A stretch of 8,775 nucleotides of DNA from an uncultured Collinsella sp. (GTDB taxonomy: Bacteria; Actinomycetota; Coriobacteriia; Coriobacteriales; Coriobacteriaceae). Position 1 is the stretch's first letter. Each line of letters begins with the position of its first letter. The position numbers were made by a program, and so were the translations under genes. The notes under the pieces were generated by a model that made no database searches, was not told where the DNA came from, and was given only the letters and a program-made list of their open reading frames with translations. This document shows positions 1 through 6,284 of the stretch, in pieces. The stretch is from contig CABURV010000066.1 of the NCBI GenBank assembly GCA_902494035.1, positions 1 through 8,775 of the forward strand, given 5' to 3'.

Positions 1-122
1 CCGGGCTCCGCATCGGCAGCAACGGCCACGGACGGATAGCTCACCAGCTGCTCGATATCAGCGACGACATCCTCCCAGACCTCGTCGACATACTCAGCGA
101 CGCTCTGCTCCACCTGATTCAT
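1..122 (-). CDS. M20 family dipeptidase, N-terminal part (gene runs off the window)
   Basis: Only the first 40 codons are inside the window. The ATG at 122-120 is preceded by a near-perfect ribosome binding site (AAGGAGGT, with AGGAGG ending 6 nt before the ATG), so the start is secure. The peptide begins MNQVEQSVAEYVDEVWEDVV and continues with a DIEQLVSYPSV segment around residues 22-32. A helix followed by an 'IexLvxxPSV' stretch is how many M20 zinc dipeptidases (PepV/Sapep-like) begin, before the metal-binding core. The metal ligands would lie beyond the window edge, so the family call rests on this N-terminal pattern alone. The gene lies 55 nt downstream of the HAD gene on the same strand with no clear terminator between them, so co-transcription is possible. 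A weak CATAAT (172-167, minus) could also serve as its own -10. Confidence 0.68.
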   Translation of the reverse strand, partial: MNQVEQSVAEYVDEVWEDVVADIEQLVSYPSVAVAADAEP

Positions 123-177
123 GGACGACCTCCTTACCAATGAGCGACGGGTACGCCCGCCCCTCACATTATGTCTA

Positions 178-840
178 TTAGATAGCGAAAAGTTTAGCAA
201 GCTCGGCCACCGAGTGCACCACCGCATCGGCGCCCGCGGCCTCGTGCTCCCCCGGCGCTGCCGCGCCCGAATAAATGCCGATGCACGGCACGTCCATCGC
301 GTGCGCGCCCTCCACATCGTTAAAGCGATCGCCGATCATCACGGCATCGTCGGCCGTCGCGCCGAGCGCCGCCAGGGCATCGCGGACCGAATCGGCCTTG
401 GTCTCGCGTCCCTGCGGCGGATTCATGCCAACCACCGCCTCAAACTGAGAAAGCCCGAGCTCACGCACCATATCGACGCACTTCGCCTCCATGCGCGACG
501 TCGCCACGGCCATACGCTTGCCCTGAGCGGCCAACCCATCCAGCAGCGCGGGGATCCCATCGAACACGGGATACTCTTCCGGTCCCAGCTCATCAAAAAA
601 GGCACGGTACTCGTCAGCCACCACAAGCGACTCCTCGCGGGAGAAGCCATAAAAGTCGTGAAAACTTTTCCACAGGGGCGGCCCGATCATGCGACGCAGG
701 TCACCCATCTGCGCCTCCGAAAACCCGCGTGCAGCCAGCGTCTTGCGCGTCGAGGTCATCACCGCCCGACCCGTATCGGCCACCGTGCCATCAAAATCAA
801 ACAGCACGACCGGCCGCTTGCATATCTCCAGCGCCTCCAT
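178..840 (-). CDS. HAD family hydrolase (phosphoglycolate phosphatase-like)
   Basis: Cytosolic haloacid-dehalogenase phosphatase of about 220 residues. With the start used here, motif I (FDFDGTVADT; nucleophile and acid/base aspartates) lies near residues 14-23, motif II (VATSR) near 112-116, the motif III lysine near 148 and motif IV (GDRFNDVEGA, two acidic metal ligands) near 170-179. The roughly 75-residue helical stretch after motif I is a C1 cap, as in Gph/PGP-like enzymes. The open frame extends to a GTG at 873, but that codon has no ribosome binding site. The ATG at 840-838 follows AGAGGG at 6 nt, while the ATG at 846-844 abuts the same purine tract, so 840 was chosen. The substrate cannot be read from the sequence: phosphoglycolate, a sugar phosphate or a nucleotide are all possible. 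The gene is divergent from degV and lies upstream of the M20 peptidase gene. Confidence 0.88.
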   Translation of the reverse strand: MEALEICKRPVVLFDFDGTVADTGRAVMTSTRKTLAARGFSEAQMGDLRRMIGPPLWKSFHDFYGFSREESLVVADEYRAFFDELGPEEYPVFDGIPALLDGLAAQGKRMAVATSRMEAKCVDMVRELGLSQFEAVVGMNPPQGRETKADSVRDALAALGATADDAVMIGDRFNDVEGAHAMDVPCIGIYSGAAAPGEHEAAGADAVVHSVAELAKLFAI

Positions 841-996
841 CGGCATCCCTCTTCCCCAGTTGACGATTTCCACACCGACACTTCAAACTGTTGACTATTC
901 AACAATTTAACCTAGCAATGTAGAGCAACTCCACTATACTTGTCGCACTTTGCTCTCAGAAGGCGGCGCCGTCGCGCCCCAACGAAAGGTGCAATT
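841..996. promoter_or_regulatory. Divergent intergenic region between HAD gene and degV, with inverted repeat
   Basis: This AT-rich gap must hold the promoters of two divergent genes. Visible elements are a small inverted repeat GTTGA-CTAT-TCAAC at 890-903, overlapping a second one (TCAA-ACTG-TTGA, 883-894), and a plus-strand TATACT at 935-940 that could be the -10 of degV, although no good -35 stands at the right distance. The overlapping inverted repeats might bind a repressor serving both genes; that is inference. The degV ribosome binding site is GAAAGG at 984-989. Confidence 0.4.
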
Positions 997-1857
997 ATGT
1001 CTTTTGCCATCATAACCGACTCCACGTCGGACATCTCCCCCGCCCGCGCCCAAGAGCTCGGCATTTACGTGATTCCGCTGCATGTGATTATCGAGGGCGA
1101 GGACCTGCTCGACCAGGTGCAGATTACCGCCGAGGAATACGTCGCCCGCATGGCCGGCTCCGAGCAGCTGCCACACACCTCGCAGCCGAGCGCCGGCGAG
1201 TTCAAGGCACTCTTTGACCGCGTGCGCGCCGACGGCCACGATAGCGCCATCTTTATCTCGCTGTGCAGCGAATGGTCCGCCTGCTATTCCAACGCATGCC
1301 TGGTCGCCGAGACCCACGAGCTCGACGTGCGCTGCATCGATTCGCGCACTGGCTCGGGCGCCGAGGGCTTGCTGGTGGAGTACGCGCGGGCCATGCGCGA
1401 AGATGGCCGCAGCCTGAACGAGACCGAGGCGCAGATCCGCGCGACGCTGCCCGACGCCCACCTGCTGCTGATTCCCCGCACGCTCGAGAACCTCGTTAAG
1501 AACGGCCGCGCGCCCAAGCTCGCCGGCCAGCTCACGCAGATGCTCAACATTCGCCTGGCCGTTTCGCCGGAGTGGCAGTCGGGCGAGATCAAGGCCATCA
1601 AGAAGGGTCGCGGCGCCAAGCGCATCGTCGCCAACACCATGGCAGATTGCCTCGCGTTTTTGGACGAGCATCCGGGCTCAAGCGTGCGTGTGCTCACGAC
1701 CGGCGCCGCCGAGGAGCAGGAGCTTGTCAACGAGGCACTCGCGGGCCAGGATTACGTAGACGCCGGCACCGGCCCCATCGGCTGCACCATCGCCACCCAT
1801 GTAGGCGTCGACGCCATCGCCATCAGCTACTGCCCCCGCTACCAGCCAACTCGCTAG
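997..1857 (+). CDS. DegV family fatty-acid-binding protein
   Basis: A 286-residue DegV protein. The family binds a fatty acid in a cleft between two domains, and in Firmicutes it hands fatty acids to the FakA kinase for phospholipid synthesis. The start ITDSTSDIS (residues 6-13), TSQPSAGEF (61-69), the central RTLENLVKNGRAPKLAGQLT region (161-180) and the closing ATHVGVDAIAISY (266-278) match the family over its full length. The ligand-loop segment usually resembling SGTY reads SACY (94-97). The open frame runs upstream to 940, but the ATG at 997 has GAAAGG 7 nt ahead and matches the family N-terminus; the extra 19 arginine-rich residues do not. Lysine is almost always AAG here, unlike the large island gene. 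A strong terminator follows about 95 nt downstream. No fakA-like gene is adjacent. Confidence 0.93.
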   Translation: MSFAIITDSTSDISPARAQELGIYVIPLHVIIEGEDLLDQVQITAEEYVARMAGSEQLPHTSQPSAGEFKALFDRVRADGHDSAIFISLCSEWSACYSNACLVAETHELDVRCIDSRTGSGAEGLLVEYARAMREDGRSLNETEAQIRATLPDAHLLLIPRTLENLVKNGRAPKLAGQLTQMLNIRLAVSPEWQSGEIKAIKKGRGAKRIVANTMADCLAFLDEHPGSSVRVLTTGAAEEQELVNEALAGQDYVDAGTGPIGCTIATHVGVDAIAISYCPRYQPTR

Positions 1858-1870
1858 GGACGCCCACATC

Positions 1871-1941
1871 ATTTACGGTGAAATAGGGACCGTTTTGGCT
1901 TATTAGCTGTCAATCAATCCCTATTCCACCGCAACTTAGAA
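1871..1941 (+). repeat. Short dispersed repeat, copy R1 (hairpin-forming)
   Basis: A roughly 70-bp sequence that recurs at 5568-5639 in the same orientation. Over the shared 66-67 bp core (1876-1941) the copies differ by three substitutions and one single-base indel. Its ends are inverted: the arm at 1871-1889 pairs with 1918-1936 over 19 positions, with three mismatches in this copy. It sits 14 bp after the degV stop. No reading frame or T-tract goes with it. It resembles a REP- or MITE-like non-coding repeat; a role in mRNA 3'-end protection is possible. Confidence 0.75.
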
Positions 1942-1952
1942 GCAGTTCATTT

Positions 1953-2018
1953 GGGACGGGGCTAAAATGACTGACATGTAACGTTACGCACCGGTCTTTT
2001 TAGCCCCGTTCCATTTTT
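1953..2018 (+). terminator. Rho-independent terminator downstream of degV
   Basis: GGGACGGGGCTAAAA (1953-1967) pairs with TTTTAGCCCCGTTCC (1998-2012) as a 15-bp stem with one G-T wobble, followed after one base by TTTTT (2014-2018). The 30-nt loop contains a perfect 10-bp palindrome GTAACGTTAC (1978-1987). The T-run on the plus strand points to termination of degV. It lies between degV and the LOG-gene remnant, so it probably marks the original degV/LOG convergent junction. Confidence 0.78.
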
Positions 2019-2022
2019 GCTA

Positions 2023-2154
2023 CCCTACATCAGCCCGCTCAGGGCAATGTCAACGGCCTCGTTGAGGTCGTCGGTAATGTGTACCAGATCCGGATCGAGC
2101 GGGCTGATCATACCGGCGCTCATCACCGGGCCGTTGGGCCAGTCGAACAGACCC
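2023..2154. repeat. Direct repeat, left copy (LOG 3' end, att-like)
   Basis: The left of two direct copies; the other is 6369-6500, offset 4346. The first 107 bp (2023-2129) are identical in both copies. Substitutions then cluster in the last 25 bp before similarity stops near 2154. Together the copies bracket the helicase/toxin-antitoxin block. Confidence 0.9.
2025..2154 (-). pseudogene. Truncated LOG-family gene, C-terminal remnant
   Basis: The minus strand encodes about the last 41-43 residues of the LOG-family protein found intact at 6371-7129, ending with the same ALSGLM and TAG stop. The remnant differs from the intact gene in one clear residue (DWP versus DWL) in the matching part. 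Upstream of 2154 the frame runs into unrelated sequence inside an inverted-repeat element, so no PGGFGTLDE or GGGPGVM motif is present and the fragment cannot encode an enzyme. It is either the original 3' end of the chromosomal gene left behind by an insertion, or a partial duplicate. The terminator just beyond it favours the first. Confidence 0.88.
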
Positions 2155-2163
2155 CCTCGCGGT

Positions 2164-2392
2164 ACCCACTGGACAAAAAATGGCAAATATGAGTACTGCC
2201 ACCAAATTAGTAGCAGCAAAATCTCGCCGAATCGATCGTTTCGATTAATTTCACGCCTTGCCAAGGCTCAAAATGCCGTGTTTGGTAGGTTAGATATATA
2301 GAATAATGTCGAATTGGTATTCTATTCTTGCCAAATGTAATGAGACTACATTAACAGCAGTACTCACATTTAACGTTATTTGACCACGGGGT
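2164..2392. mobile_element. MITE-like inverted-repeat element, non-coding
   Basis: Imperfect terminal inverted repeats at 2164-2200 and 2356-2392 match at 28 of 37 positions, with a shared core of AAAT, one variable base, then TGAGTACTGC. The 229 bp between and including them are AT-rich and encode no convincing protein. Inside are a second inverted repeat (TAGAATA at 2299-2305 with TATTCTA at 2318-2324, flanked by TTTGG/CCAAA) and GCCTTG-C-CAAGGC near 2255-2267. The left end lies about 10 bp after the LOG similarity stops. A clear target-site duplication was not seen. It could instead be a pair of inverted regulatory sites upstream of the large gene. Confidence 0.5.
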
Positions 2393-2571
2393 CATTCGAA
2401 AACCCCTCCCCACGCCGCCAACCCGCCCCATAGCCGTCAAAAACCTTTAACAACAGCCGCCGCACGTTTTGGCACCGGCTGATTGCCACTCACGGATCGG
2501 TACCCCACTATTACCGAACCAAAATCGAAGTCGCGTATCTCATAAAGCTGAAATGACGTACCCTCATCCCA
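2393..2571. other. Leader region of the primase-helicase gene, no gene recognised
   Basis: Non-coding as far as can be seen. Together with the MITE-like element it forms a gap of more than 400 bp without a supported gene. A short inverted repeat GGGGT/ACCCC (2388-2392 and 2402-2406) lies at its left edge. No clear -35/-10 pair and no good ribosome binding site were found before the ATG at 2572. CGGTACCCCACT (2498-2509) nearly repeats CGGTACCCACT (2160-2170). A 60-codon minus-strand frame overlaps it and looks spurious. Confidence 0.4.
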
Positions 2572-5500
2572 ATGAACGCTGATAAGAATGGCTTTCAAAT
2601 GAGCAACGGTACGCATCAATACGCCCTTTTCGGGAGCGCCTTATTCAAATTCAATAAAACGGTCGTCCACGCTTCGGATCCGCGCAAGCAAATCGTTATC
2701 TGCAGCAGCGGTCCAGACATCCGTTATACAACGCTGGAAGAATGGGAGAAAGCTGGCGATTCTTTCGATAGACGGGCGCGGATCGAAGATATCGTCACCA
2801 GCGCAAGCCCAGCGCGCGACAAACTCGAGCTCTTCCGCAATCTCTTTACTGGCCGCAAAGATGTCTACGCTCATGGGTACCGCAGAAAAGACGGAGGAAT
2901 TGGTTATACGCCCGCCTGCGCAAATGAGTGGAAGTCAGGCATTTGCCCCAAAGCAAGCCACCAGAGAGTCAAATGCACGGAATGCAGCAGCCGCGTCTTC
3001 CCCGAGTTGAGCGATGCCGCGATCATCGCCCATTTCAGAGGCAATGACGATAGGCTTCGAGACGTTATAGGCCAATATGTGCTCGATAAAGACAGTAACA
3101 CGAAAGTCCTGGTCATCGATTTTGACGGAGCCGATTGGAAAGAAGCGACGAAAGCCATTCGACATGTCGCAAAAAGCCACGGAATCGATGTCGCAGTTGA
3201 GCGATCGAGATCGGGCGACGGCGCACATGTCTGGTTTTTCTTCCTAGAGCTCGTCAGCGCAAAGACCGCACGAGATTTTGGAAGCAGCCTTATCACCGAA
3301 GCGGCGATACTGAACAAGACAATCACCTTCAAAGCATTTGACCGAATGCTGCCCGCGCAGTCCACCATTCCTGAGGGCGGCTTTGGAAATCTCATAGCGC
3401 TGCCTTTTCAAGGAAAAGCGCAGCGAAAAGGGAACAGCGTATTTGTTGACGAGCAATTTGAGCCCTTTCCCGATCAATGGCTTTACCTTTCGCAAATCCA
3501 GTTAATCCCGCGCGTGACGGTGCAAAATCTGATCGAGAGCATCGAAAATAGGTCACATGGAATAGCAGCCGTTGCGGCGGCAAACACCGGTGTGCCACAT
3601 TCCCAGAGACTGCGAAAGCGGCTTCCGCTCACACCGCGGGACTTCCCGTCATCGCTGTCCGTCACGCAGACCGATATGCTCTATATCCCCGAAAAATCTC
3701 TGAGTCCCGCAGCTCAAATGGAAGTCCGCAGGCTTGCAACATTTGCCAACCCAGAATTCTTCCGCGCACAATCTATGCATCAATCGGTATTCGGCAAACC
3801 GCGGTTCATAGACCTCAGCGAACTTAGAGATGGCTACGTCGCGATTCCCAGAGGCTGCAAGGTTCAACTTGAGCGGCTGCTTCAAGAAGCCGGCGTTTCT
3901 GCCCACTATTCAGACAAACGCAAGTCGAGCCATCCAATTGCGATGGCATTTAAAGGGACTCTTCGCCCTGAACAGCAAATTGTCGCTGAACAGATGCTCA
4001 GCTATGAAGACGGGATCATGTCCGCACCGACGGGGTTCGGCAAAACCGTCATCGGAGCTTATCTTATTGCTGCCATTGGTCTTCCAACGCTCGTCATCGT
4101 TCCTAAAACTGCGCTCATTGCCCAATGGAAATCCCAACTCGAACGATTTCTCGACATCACGGACAACAGAGAGCCCGTCCGAACCCCAAAGGGACGAATC
4201 AGCAAAAGACAGCCTCCGCTCATTGGGCAAATCGGAGGAGGCAAGACCGCCATAAGCCGTCTCATCGACATTGCTTCATTCCAGTCGCTATCCGGCAAGG
4301 ATCCCCAAACCGGCGAGTCATTAGCCAAGGAGTTCGTTCGCGATTACAGTCTCATCATCTGTGACGAATGCCACCATGCGGCCGCGCCACAGCTTGAGCT
4401 TGTCCTCAAGTCCGCTCCTGCCAAATATGTATATGGCCTTTCCGCAACGCCCGAGCGTTCGGACGGACTCACGCGGGCACTCTCGATGCTCTGCGGCCCG
4501 GTTCGCTATGTCGTCGATCCAAAAACGCAAGCAATCCAACAGGGGATTCAGCGCATTGTTAGACCGCGTTTCACCGGAATTCGATTACCCACCTACGGAC
4601 CAGGAGCATCCTTTAACCAAATTCTCGATCTCCTGTGTGTACACGCCGCGAGAAACGAAGCAATTATCGAGGACGCCCTCGAGGCCGCATCAAACGGCCG
4701 GCATCCGCTTGTGCTATCTAAAAGAAAAAAGCATGCCGAAGAGCTATGCAGGCTACTTCAAAGCCGTGGACACGAACCCATACTCTTAACCGGAGAAATC
4801 GACGCCAAAGAAAGAAAAGCAATACTGAAGAGTCTTCCCAGCTTTGAGCATGATCATCGAATCATCGTCGCAACTGAAAGTCTTCTGGGCGAGGGCTTCG
4901 ACCTGTCTTACCTTGACACTTTGCTCATTGCCACTCCAATATCTTGGGACGGCAGCATAACGCAGCAGGCAGGTAGGCTACACAGAAGCCACGAGGGCAA
5001 ACAGCGGGTTGAGATATTCGACTATGTTGACCTGTCGATACCCATGTTCGCGCGCATGTACCAAAAGAGGCTCAAGACCTACGCCAAGCTGGGGTATGAA
5101 GTCTTTGCGGCAAACGACAACAGACAGGACGATCGAAACATCCTCGTTAGGTCGGCAAGAGCCGTGGAGGCTTTAGTGAATGACATCGAGAACGCATCGA
5201 AAAGCATTTTTATTGCCGCACCCTACGCGTCCGCCGCATGCCTTGAAAAGCTCGCCGCTGCACTCGCGGATGCCGCTACCCGTGGAATTGCCCTTGAGAT
5301 TTCTATTGCTTCAACTCCACGCGATGACGTGAAAGCGATTTTTGCCGAGATGAACGTCAACTATCTCATCAAAGCCGAAGGACGCCTGTGCGCATCAGTG
5401 ATTGACGAGGAAACTGTCTGGTACGGAGCTATTCCGTTGCTGGCTTTCCCAAAGAAAGAAGACTGCAGCATTCGTTTCAAAAGCAGCGAAGTCGCAGCCG

Positions 5501-5583
5501 AGCTTTTGAGCGAAATTCAGCGAAAAGTGGAACCGGAGGCCGCGGCGACGAACGGGGTACCCCCAGCAGTTGCGGTGAAATAG
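2572..5583 (+). CDS. AEP primase-SF2 helicase fusion with degenerate PLD-like C-terminus (TOTE-type conflict protein)
   Basis: A 1003-residue multidomain protein. Residues 1-75 are an unrecognised, apparently strand-rich module. Residues 86-305 are an archaeo-eukaryotic primase of the type labelled TOTE conflict system: GRKDVYA (94-100), cysteines 116, 125, 135 and 138 (zinc-finger-like), VIDFD (D183, D185, metal ligands), RSRSGDGAH (211-219, the sxH motif) and FDR (D257, likely third acidic site), ending in GNSVFVD (287-293). Residues 460-830 are an SF2 DEAD/DEAH-like helicase: Walker A APTGFGKT (485-492), DECHH (598-602), SAT (624-626), motif V near 766-778 and QQAGRLHR (798-805). Residues 870-982 resemble a single PLD domain ending VIDEETVWYG, with the catalytic H and K replaced by R and C. 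The protein is predicted to engage or reprime foreign nucleic acid. The start at 2572 has no ribosome binding site; the ATG at 2599 is an alternative. The last five codons lie in repeat R2. Confidence 0.88.
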   Translation: MNADKNGFQMSNGTHQYALFGSALFKFNKTVVHASDPRKQIVICSSGPDIRYTTLEEWEKAGDSFDRRARIEDIVTSASPARDKLELFRNLFTGRKDVYAHGYRRKDGGIGYTPACANEWKSGICPKASHQRVKCTECSSRVFPELSDAAIIAHFRGNDDRLRDVIGQYVLDKDSNTKVLVIDFDGADWKEATKAIRHVAKSHGIDVAVERSRSGDGAHVWFFFLELVSAKTARDFGSSLITEAAILNKTITFKAFDRMLPAQSTIPEGGFGNLIALPFQGKAQRKGNSVFVDEQFEPFPDQWLYLSQIQLIPRVTVQNLIESIENRSHGIAAVAAANTGVPHSQRLRKRLPLTPRDFPSSLSVTQTDMLYIPEKSLSPAAQMEVRRLATFANPEFFRAQSMHQSVFGKPRFIDLSELRDGYVAIPRGCKVQLERLLQEAGVSAHYSDKRKSSHPIAMAFKGTLRPEQQIVAEQMLSYEDGIMSAPTGFGKTVIGAYLIAAIGLPTLVIVPKTALIAQWKSQLERFLDITDNREPVRTPKGRISKRQPPLIGQIGGGKTAISRLIDIASFQSLSGKDPQTGESLAKEFVRDYSLIICDECHHAAAPQLELVLKSAPAKYVYGLSATPERSDGLTRALSMLCGPVRYVVDPKTQAIQQGIQRIVRPRFTGIRLPTYGPGASFNQILDLLCVHAARNEAIIEDALEAASNGRHPLVLSKRKKHAEELCRLLQSRGHEPILLTGEIDAKERKAILKSLPSFEHDHRIIVATESLLGEGFDLSYLDTLLIATPISWDGSITQQAGRLHRSHEGKQRVEIFDYVDLSIPMFARMYQKRLKTYAKLGYEVFAANDNRQDDRNILVRSARAVEALVNDIENASKSIFIAAPYASAACLEKLAAALADAATRGIALEISIASTPRDDVKAIFAEMNVNYLIKAEGRLCASVIDEETVWYGAIPLLAFPKKEDCSIRFKSSEVAAELLSEIQRKVEPEAAATNGVPPAVAVK

Positions 5584-5639
5584 GGACTGTTTTTGACTTA
5601 TTAGCCGTCAATCAATCCCTATTCCACCGCAACTTAGAA
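5568..5639 (+). repeat. Short dispersed repeat, copy R2, overlapping the primase-helicase stop codon
   Basis: The second copy of the repeat at 1871-1941, same orientation. Its ends form a nearly perfect 19-bp inverted repeat (5568-5586 with 5616-5634, one mismatch) around a 29-nt loop. The TAG stop of the primase-helicase gene (5581-5583) lies inside the left arm, so the repeat supplies the last codons of the protein. A perfect palindrome GGGGTACCCC (5554-5563) lies just before it. The toxin gene ends on the other side at 5648, so the hairpin stands at a convergent gene junction, though neither strand shows a T-tract after it. Confidence 0.78.
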
Positions 5640-5647
5640 ATCGGCAA

Positions 5648-5956
5648 TCAGCCCTGCGGGCCCTGGAACAGCTCCTCATGCGAGCCCATTCTGACCAGCC
5701 GGATCACAGGATTAGTCTTATGCGGTAAGTAGAGAACGACCACGTCGACCAAGCCATCGGATAGGTGGAAATCGATGTGGCCGTTGTAGTTTCCGCCCGG
5801 GTTTGAAAGCTCATGGGCGCCATATTCCGCGGGAAGCGAGCCGTGAGCTGCAAGCTCTGCGACTGCCGCCTTAAACTCACTCTTTAGCTGCGGATGCATG
5901 CGCATCGTTCGTTTGTAGTCCGCCCTAAATTGAGCCTCGACTTTAATCTCGAACAT
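5648..5956 (-). CDS. YafQ/RelE-family toxin, type II toxin-antitoxin
   Basis: A 102-residue protein of the RelE fold. YafQ-type toxins are ribosome-dependent mRNA endonucleases that cut translated mRNA in the A site. The residues that align with the YafQ active site are visible: H48 (HEL), H64 (DFH), D67, H93 (GSH) and F97 (ELF). The tryptophan that follows the aspartate in E. coli YafQ is not conserved. The C-terminal RMGSHEELF is typical of the family. The gene starts 2 nt after the antitoxin stop, and its ribosome binding site GAGGA comes from the antitoxin's last codons and sits in a hairpin (5961-5977), which predicts coupled translation. It converges on the primase-helicase gene across repeat R2. 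The reading frame is intact and full length, so the toxin is probably functional. Confidence 0.88.
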   Translation of the reverse strand: MFEIKVEAQFRADYKRTMRMHPQLKSEFKAAVAELAAHGSLPAEYGAHELSNPGGNYNGHIDFHLSDGLVDVVVLYLPHKTNPVIRLVRMGSHEELFQGPQG

Positions 5957-5958
5957 CG

Positions 5959-6258
5959 CTATTCCTCATCGAGGAATGACATAAGCTCATCAGCGTTGTT
6001 GAATGACGGGCTATCGTCCGGCAAAATCCCCAACTCATGAGCCTCGGCGATCACCATGGCACGCCTCGTCGCCTCGTTGGGCACCTCCGCCCTTCCTACA
6101 ATCTCAAAAGGAATCTTTCGCTGATTTACAAGCTGCCGAACGGCAAGATTGAGATAGGAATTGAGGCTGAGGCCGACCGAATCCAAGAACTCAGTCGCCT
6201 GTTCCTTGAGCCCCTCTTCGATGCGAACCGTCGTAGGCTTAACCGTTGCAGTAGACAT
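5959..6258 (-). CDS. RelB/DinJ-family antitoxin
   Basis: A 99-residue antitoxin. The N-terminal part, TVRIEEGLKEQATEFLDSVGLSLNSYLNLAV (pattern around residues 10-40), is a ribbon-helix-helix DNA-binding unit of the DinJ/RelB type, followed by QRKIPFEI (46-53), a common DinJ hallmark. The acidic C-terminus ending in DELMSFLDEE would wrap the toxin. The start is clear: AGGAGG lies 6 nt before the ATG at 6258-6256. It precedes the toxin in one operon with 2 nt between stop and start. Autorepression is expected, since three copies of a CATCAGTAT half-site lie just upstream, one of them overlapping a TATACT -10. The pair may act as an addiction module holding the island in place. Confidence 0.88.
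   Translation of the reverse strand: MSTATVKPTTVRIEEGLKEQATEFLDSVGLSLNSYLNLAVRQLVNQRKIPFEIVGRAEVPNEATRRAMVIAEAHELGILPDDSPSFNNADELMSFLDEE
5961..5977 (-). promoter_or_regulatory. Hairpin burying the toxin ribosome binding site
   Basis: In the mRNA, ATTCCTC and GAGGAAT form a perfect 7-bp stem with a 3-nt GAT loop. The right arm contains GAGGA, the only ribosome binding site for the toxin, and the whole hairpin lies within the last antitoxin codons (S-F-L-D-E-E). Ribosomes finishing the antitoxin would melt it, coupling toxin synthesis to antitoxin synthesis. The hairpin is seen directly; the regulatory effect is inferred. Confidence 0.6.
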
Positions 6259-6284
6259 ACGCGACCTCCTCGCCTCGTCTTTTG

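Noticed and set aside
121..894. 257-codon plus-strand open frame opposite the HAD gene
   Set aside because: Arg/His-rich antisense shadow of a gene with all four HAD motifs; no ribosome binding site.
934..1671. 245-codon minus-strand open frame opposite degV
   Set aside because: Shadow of a full-length DegV gene; no family resemblance of its own.
2155..2264. N-terminal extension of the LOG remnant (ORF to 2264)
   Set aside because: The extra residues come from the inverted-repeat element and show no LOG similarity; chance fusion.
2437..2619. 60-codon minus-strand open frame before the primase-helicase gene
   Set aside because: No ribosome binding site, no recognisable domain, overlaps the start of the large gene.
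5568..5639. Repeat R2 as an ordinary Rho-independent terminator
   Set aside because: The stem is strong but no T-tract follows on either strand, and a near-identical copy occurs elsewhere; called a repeat instead.
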